A DNA stretch of 64,000 bases, from NCBI GenBank assembly GCA_028023455.1, contig JAQFVV010000153.1, positions 1,345,212-1,409,211 on the forward strand. Direction: 5' to 3'. Positions 59,222 through 64,000 of this stretch are shown in pieces (the stretch's first letter is position 1; every line of letters begins with the position of its first letter). Made by a program: the position numbers and the translations under genes. The notes beneath the pieces are model-generated. The model did no database searches. It was not told the origin of the DNA and was given only the letters and a program-made list of their open reading frames with translations. The stretch is from Epiperipatus broadwayi. Taxonomy: Eukaryota; Onychophora; Udeonychophora; Euonychophora; Peripatidae.

Positions 59222-61526
59222 ATGTTCGTATTCGTTTTAGATGGAGATTTAAAACGAAGAGAAAGAATAGAAAAAAATATTCACGGTTAGGGAAAATACG
59301 GAGGTCAATGAAGCTTAAAGGTTTTCTAATTTACAAGGCAGAAAATAAAATGGAAAGAGAAAGAGATAAAATAAATTTTAATCGAAAGAGAGATGTGAAA
59401 TATGGAGTATAATTTATATTAGTGAGTTAGTAGAAAGAAAGAAAGAACCGCCAGACAAAAATTAAAAATATGTAATCTGACAGATTCGCCGGCTTGCCCT
59501 AGTTATTAACGACCATGGACTCAGAATAATGGAAAATGTTTAACAAAGTTTAATGAAATAAAAATAACCTATAGTTTTTTTTAAACAAATGTAAAAATGA
59601 GAATCAAAGTTAGTTTGAAAAATGATTTAAGTTAGTCTTAGTAAAATAAAATAACAATCTTAGAGTTTAAAATATCAAAGCAATGATAAAACAACGTATG
59701 TCAAAACCCTCAATTATGTCTTATCGATTATATTGATATCCCAGCTCATAAGTCTAGAACATAGCGGAGCATGATGCAAACAAAATAAATGTGTAAATCA
59801 AAATAGATAAGCAAAATGAAAATGTTTTTTTTTTTAAAAAAAAAAAAAAAGGAGAGTAAAAATAACGCTTTAAAAATAAAAATGAAATAAATAAGTGTAT
59901 AATGAAAGTATTAATGAAAATAAAATTTAAAAAAAAAGGTGTATTAAATTAGGATTGAGGTGTGTGCGAGTATTTGGGCAAAGATATAAATTTCAGGCCT
60001 GACTTTTATTGGATTAAGCCTTTTCTTGTGGTGACTTTATTCTACAGATGGGTAGTGCTAAGAATAAATAATACTGATGATGATGTGCCAGTAGAAAAGT
60101 CCTGGAATATAAAATTAATAAATCTGGAGGAAAAATTCCCAGTAACCAAATAAAATAAATATTTTAGTAAGTCAAATGTGCAGTAGAGATAGTCCTGCCA
60201 TTCGCAATCTTAAAGTCCCTTTACATGATCCGTTGTGCCCAACAGTTGCCTATGCCATAGTCACAACTTCCACAAGAAATTAAAAGTTGGTTTAAATCAG
60301 CACAAAATCGATCTGTGTGTTGAATTGCCTTACACTTTGCTGCCTACTTCTCTTAACATTACATTTATTACCTAATGATGAAAATAAAACTAAAAATGCA
60401 CTCTAGAAAAAAAAATTTTAAGTGGTCAATACTTAGGAAAAGTGAGCAATGCAGATATTAATTAAGGAAATGCCCGTAAATAAACAGATCAAATAAATAA
60501 AAAATCAATAAAATCAAGTTAAATAAATGGTTCAAATTAATGATGTAAAAGTAAAGTTATAGATTTAAATAAATAAAAAGATAACGGAATTTCTAGAATA
60601 AAATTAAGTTACAAATAGATATTTGTATAATAATGAATCGTAATAAAGTAAAACAGTTTTTTCTCTGAGTACGGGCACATTAAAATAAAATAGTTTTGAA
60701 TATACGTAAGTTAATAAAAGTACACAAATGGTTTAAAGTAATTAAGTCAAATCAAATGTCTGTATAATAATGAAGAGCAATAAAATAAAATAGTTTTCTG
60801 AATGCACGCACGTTAATAAAGAAGTTAAGTAAATGATTTAAAATATGATTCCGTAATATAAATAAATATGTAAACTGATGTCCGTGATGGTTTAAAAATA
60901 GTATCGTAAAACTAATATTTAAAATGTTCATAAGGGTTTGAAAATAATATTTGAGATTAGATTAATATAAATAAATATGAAAACTGATGTCCGTGGTAGT
61001 TTAGAATAATATTGTGAGATTAGATTAATACAAATGTTAAAGTAATGTTCATATGAATTTAAAATAAAGTTGTAAGATTAATAATAAAAAAATATAAAGT
61101 CAATCTAAGTGTATTAAGTGTGTATAAGTATACATGTGTATATACGCGCTCGTACACTGGTAATATTCCGTAAATACGATACCTCATGATGTGTATCTTA
61201 AATGTATTTACCCAGATATCCTTTTAGGTTATTTTCTTGGCACTGCTGCACCTTATGATGCATGCAAAAAGGGATTTACTTATTATAGATTCCCTATAAA
61301 CAAGTTCAGTAATAACTCGATATCTAGAATATTAGTAGGTGTAGAATTATGCTGCACATATACACATGTGTAGGAATTTATCTATAGCAAAAGGGAATGA
61401 GAGTAAGAGATTGTTCAGGCGAATTTAAAAAGCTAACTTAGAAAAATAATAAATTAATAAATCTTTAAAGTCAAGAATTAAAATTGCAAGAGATAAAATG
61501 GTCAAAAATGATGCATTTTACTCCAA
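59222..61526 (+). mobile_element. LTR element interior without recognisable pol
   Basis: No RT, RNase H or integrase motif in any frame. 60530-61090 is a degenerate array of about 100-115-bp repeats (TGTATAATAATGAA..., AAAACTGATGTCCGTGGTAG...). Short open pieces at 59962-60153 (RWVVLRINNTDDDVPVEKSW) and 61191-61373 (YPDILLGYFLGTAAPYDACK) look protein-like but I recognise no family. Two segments (59451-59764 and 60228-60500) recur after LTR 2, the first inverted. This fits a large non-autonomous LTR element (LARD-type). Confidence 0.6.
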
Positions 61527-61538
61527 AACGAAGGGGGG
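61527..61538 (+). other. Polypurine tract of the LTR element
   Basis: AACGAAGGGGGG lies directly before the TGTAATG start of LTR 2, the expected place and composition for the plus-strand primer. It supports the LTR reading over a simple duplication. Confidence 0.7.
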
Positions 61539-63235
61539 TGTAATGTGCCAAGGCCAATTTGGCACATGTATATAAAACAATTTTGTCTAAAAAAAATTAT
61601 TAAAATAAAAAAAAAATCTTTTGTAAAAGAGTTTGAAATAAAAGATTAAAAGTGGGAAGGGGGTTTTCTTACAGTCAAACTAAAAGGGTTATAAAAGAAA
61701 GTAAAGTTTTTCTAAATTAGTATTCCTAAAAATGAGTACTTTAAAATTTAAAAAAAATAGAAATCTCTTTTCATTCAAGCTTATTATAATAAATTATATA
61801 TGTGCATGCAAGTGTAAATAAATATATGTGTGTTAGAATAATATTAAAAAATATATATGCAAATGAAAGTTAAAAAAGAAATTATATTTGGAAAACACAG
61901 CGATGGCTATTAAGTTAAATAAAGATTTATTTAAAAACACAGCGGTGGACTACTAATTAAAGATATGAAAACTACATGTTTTAAAATAGCTACTACTAAT
62001 TAAACAATCAATCAAAAACACGTTGTCATAGGATTAATTGTTAAAGAATTTCGACAACAGATATTTGCCGGAGGATATTAAAGGGACGACACATCGTCGG
62101 TATAAATACTGAATATTTTATCGGACAATGAGTTAAGAAGTTTTTTCAGTCTAGTTTGCAGTGACAGTCTTGTGCATTTCTATTATGTATTCAGAAACAA
62201 AAATGCATTGTTGAGCAGCTTTTGGAAATATACGCTCATGCTTCAGCCTTTTTAGTCCAACAAGATCATCAAAACCTGCCTATGAAATAATGTCTGCATA
62301 ACAACTCAGAAATCCTCCGTCAAATGTTCAACTGTCTTCAAGAATAAAGCAAATGGTTTCACATAAAATCTCTTCAAGAAACAACCAAATCTAACCGGTT
62401 AGATATAATCCATCAGAAGCAGCCAACAACAAGCAATATCCCCATTCCAAAAATCCTAGGTAAACATTTATTTATTATTCTTTATACATAGTAGCCACCG
62501 CTGTAATTCGTAAATATTCAAGATTCAAATTATATGAACTCTATCATACATAAAATGAACTATTGATATGTGTGTTTAAGTTTCAAATGCTATTAATGCT
62601 TTATTATTATATTTGTGAATGATATATGAGTTAATATGTGCGTGATCATTATATCAGTGTTATTAGTTAAATTAGATAAATACCAGTGTTCTATTATTAA
62701 AATCTACAAAAATATTTAAACTAGTTTAGAAATGTTAATTTAAAATGTGTGTGTATTATTAAATTATAAAGATGTTTAAATTTAGTAAATTAATGTTAGT
62801 TAATAAATTGTCTTCAAACTTAAACTTTATTTGTCGGTCAATTCTTTTTACCAACCTTTTTATTAATTCTTTCCACCACTAATTTTGTATAATTTTATTA
62901 TTGAATTAAAATTAGACTGAGCTAGTTTTAGGGAATGTTTCGAGTGCTGGATTATGAGCCTACTGCCCGAATACATTAGTCCTCCGACTAGCTGGCGCCC
63001 TGGGGTTTACCCCGAAACAAATGAAGTATTTGGATAGTAGGGGTTTGAATCTATCCACCGTGATGGGCTATTGTTGATCATTAAAGCTATCAATAAGATC
63101 TCCCATTTTGCTTGAATGTGCCGGTTCGTCCACATAACATTTATAAGATTATAAATGTATTAGGAAGGAGTTTGAAACCGGCCAAAACTAATATATATGT
63201 ATAAGTAGGTGGTTTCAGCGGTTCGACCCGGTACA
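61539..63235 (+). repeat. Long terminal repeat 2 (about 1.7 kb)
   Basis: Direct repeat of LTR 1, starting TGTAATGTGCCAAGG and ending GACCCGGTACA. The match continues eight bases past the CA end (TAAATGGC), into the primer-site region, which a true 3' LTR next to host DNA would not do. It therefore seems to be followed by another element interior. Confidence 0.8.
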
Positions 63236-64000
63236 TAAATGGCACTATGTTCTAGACTTATGAGCTGGGATATCAATATAATCGATAAGACATAATCTAG
63301 GGTTTTGACATAAATTGTTTTATAGATGCTTTGACATTTAAACTCTAAGATCATTATTTTATTTTACTAAGACTAACTTGTCGTTAATAACTAGGTCAAG
63401 CCGGTGAATCCGTCAGATTACATATTTTTAATTTTTGTCTGGTTGTTCTTTATTATTCAGCCCTCCAAATAACTTTAGTGACCTAGCGTTAAATGTTCCT
63501 TTTTTTTATATTGCCTTTGGCTATCACAAAGGCATTGAAGTCAGTTTGAGGGACTATACTATATGGGTTTTTGTAAATCATCTTATTTTTTTTATACATG
63601 TATTTCTGAGGATGACTCATGGAGTTATTTGTAATGTGCATGTTTGCACTCAGCTGGTCCGGCTTTTTTTTTTCAGTTTGTGGGCTATTTTGACTATGAT
63701 TTATTTGATTTATCTTTACCGTTAAATCCATTGTGCACAAAAATGCCCATGCTGTAGTCATGACTTCCTCAAGAAATTAAAAGTTGGTTTAAATCAGCAC
63801 AAAATCTATCTGTGTGTTTGAATTGCCTTATACTTTGCTGCCTACTTCTCTTAACATTACATTTATTACCTAATGATGAAAATAAAAACTAAAAATGCAC
63901 TCTAGAAAAATAAGAATTTGAAGTGGTAAATACTTAGGAAAAGTGATCAACGCACATGTTAATCAAGAAAAATGTTCGTAAATAAATAAGTAGGTCAAAT
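63236..64000. mobile_element. Rearranged second interior of the LTR element
   Basis: After TAAATGGC, 63244-63442 is the reverse complement of 59451-59764 with a 115-bp gap (59514-59628 absent here). Then come about 280 bp of new sequence holding a 96-codon hydrophobic frame (63435-63725), and 63724-64000 is a direct copy of about 60228-60500. The window ends inside this unit. Confidence 0.7.

Noticed and set aside
63435-63725. 96-codon hydrophobic frame that could be an envelope or channel protein
   Set aside because: F/L/I/Y-rich frames are expected by chance in AT-rich DNA; no signal-peptide or family motif is convincing.

Overview
The window looks like gene-desert DNA from an invertebrate animal genome. 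By eye it is roughly three-quarters A+T, full of (TA)n and (GATA)n microsatellites, and packed with decayed retroelements typical of metazoans: several LINE lineages, Penelope-like elements (PLEs) with GIY-YIG endonucleases, tRNA-derived SINEs and an LTR element with long terminal repeats. I found no convincing host protein-coding gene, only one 82-base candidate exon (17337-17418, minus). Long TA-rich or low-complexity open frames are not genes. I cannot name the phylum from sequence alone.

Layout. 0.25-1.6 kb: LINE reverse transcriptase (family La) broken by a SINE. 2.95-5.34 kb: PLE-1 arranged as a giant foldback. 5.5-12.3 kb: AT-rich DNA with family A and B repeats, a GATA/GGAT/GATA array, a tRNA-Gly-like SINE and a near-perfect palindrome. 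12.5-14.4 kb: PLE-2, a Penelope-type element, again a foldback. 14.4-24.7 kb: mostly featureless DNA with two more GATA arrays, one of them grown inside a family A repeat. 24.8-30 kb: two copies of LINE family Lb in opposite orientations. 30-37.8 kb: featureless DNA plus a short perfect hairpin. 37.9-39.1 kb: three tandem units of about 410 bp, the third locally garbled. 39.2-40.6 kb: LINE Lc. 41.2-43.2 kb: family A foldbacks. 43.2-44.05 kb: LINE La. 44.5 kb: head-to-head SINE pair. 47.6-50.1 kb: LINE La with a PLE-3 3' end inserted. 51.5-55 kb: L1/Tx1-like LINE with a CCHC knuckle. 55.7 kb: SINE with an 18-bp target-site duplication. 56.4-64 kb: LTR element with 1.7-kb LTRs, a coiled-coil Gag-like frame and no recognisable pol, followed by a rearranged second interior.

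How the parts relate. The repeated theme is an element (+ copy) preceded at its 5' side by an inverted copy of its own 3' part. Both PLEs have this shape, and so do three family A loci and the SINE pair. All three PLE 3' regions also carry a short hairpin followed by GAAA, in two cases preceded by AUGA, which resembles the core of the hammerhead ribozymes known from PLEs. My main hypothesis is that family A is moved by PLE machinery, or copied by a shared foldback-forming mechanism. All alignments here were made by eye.
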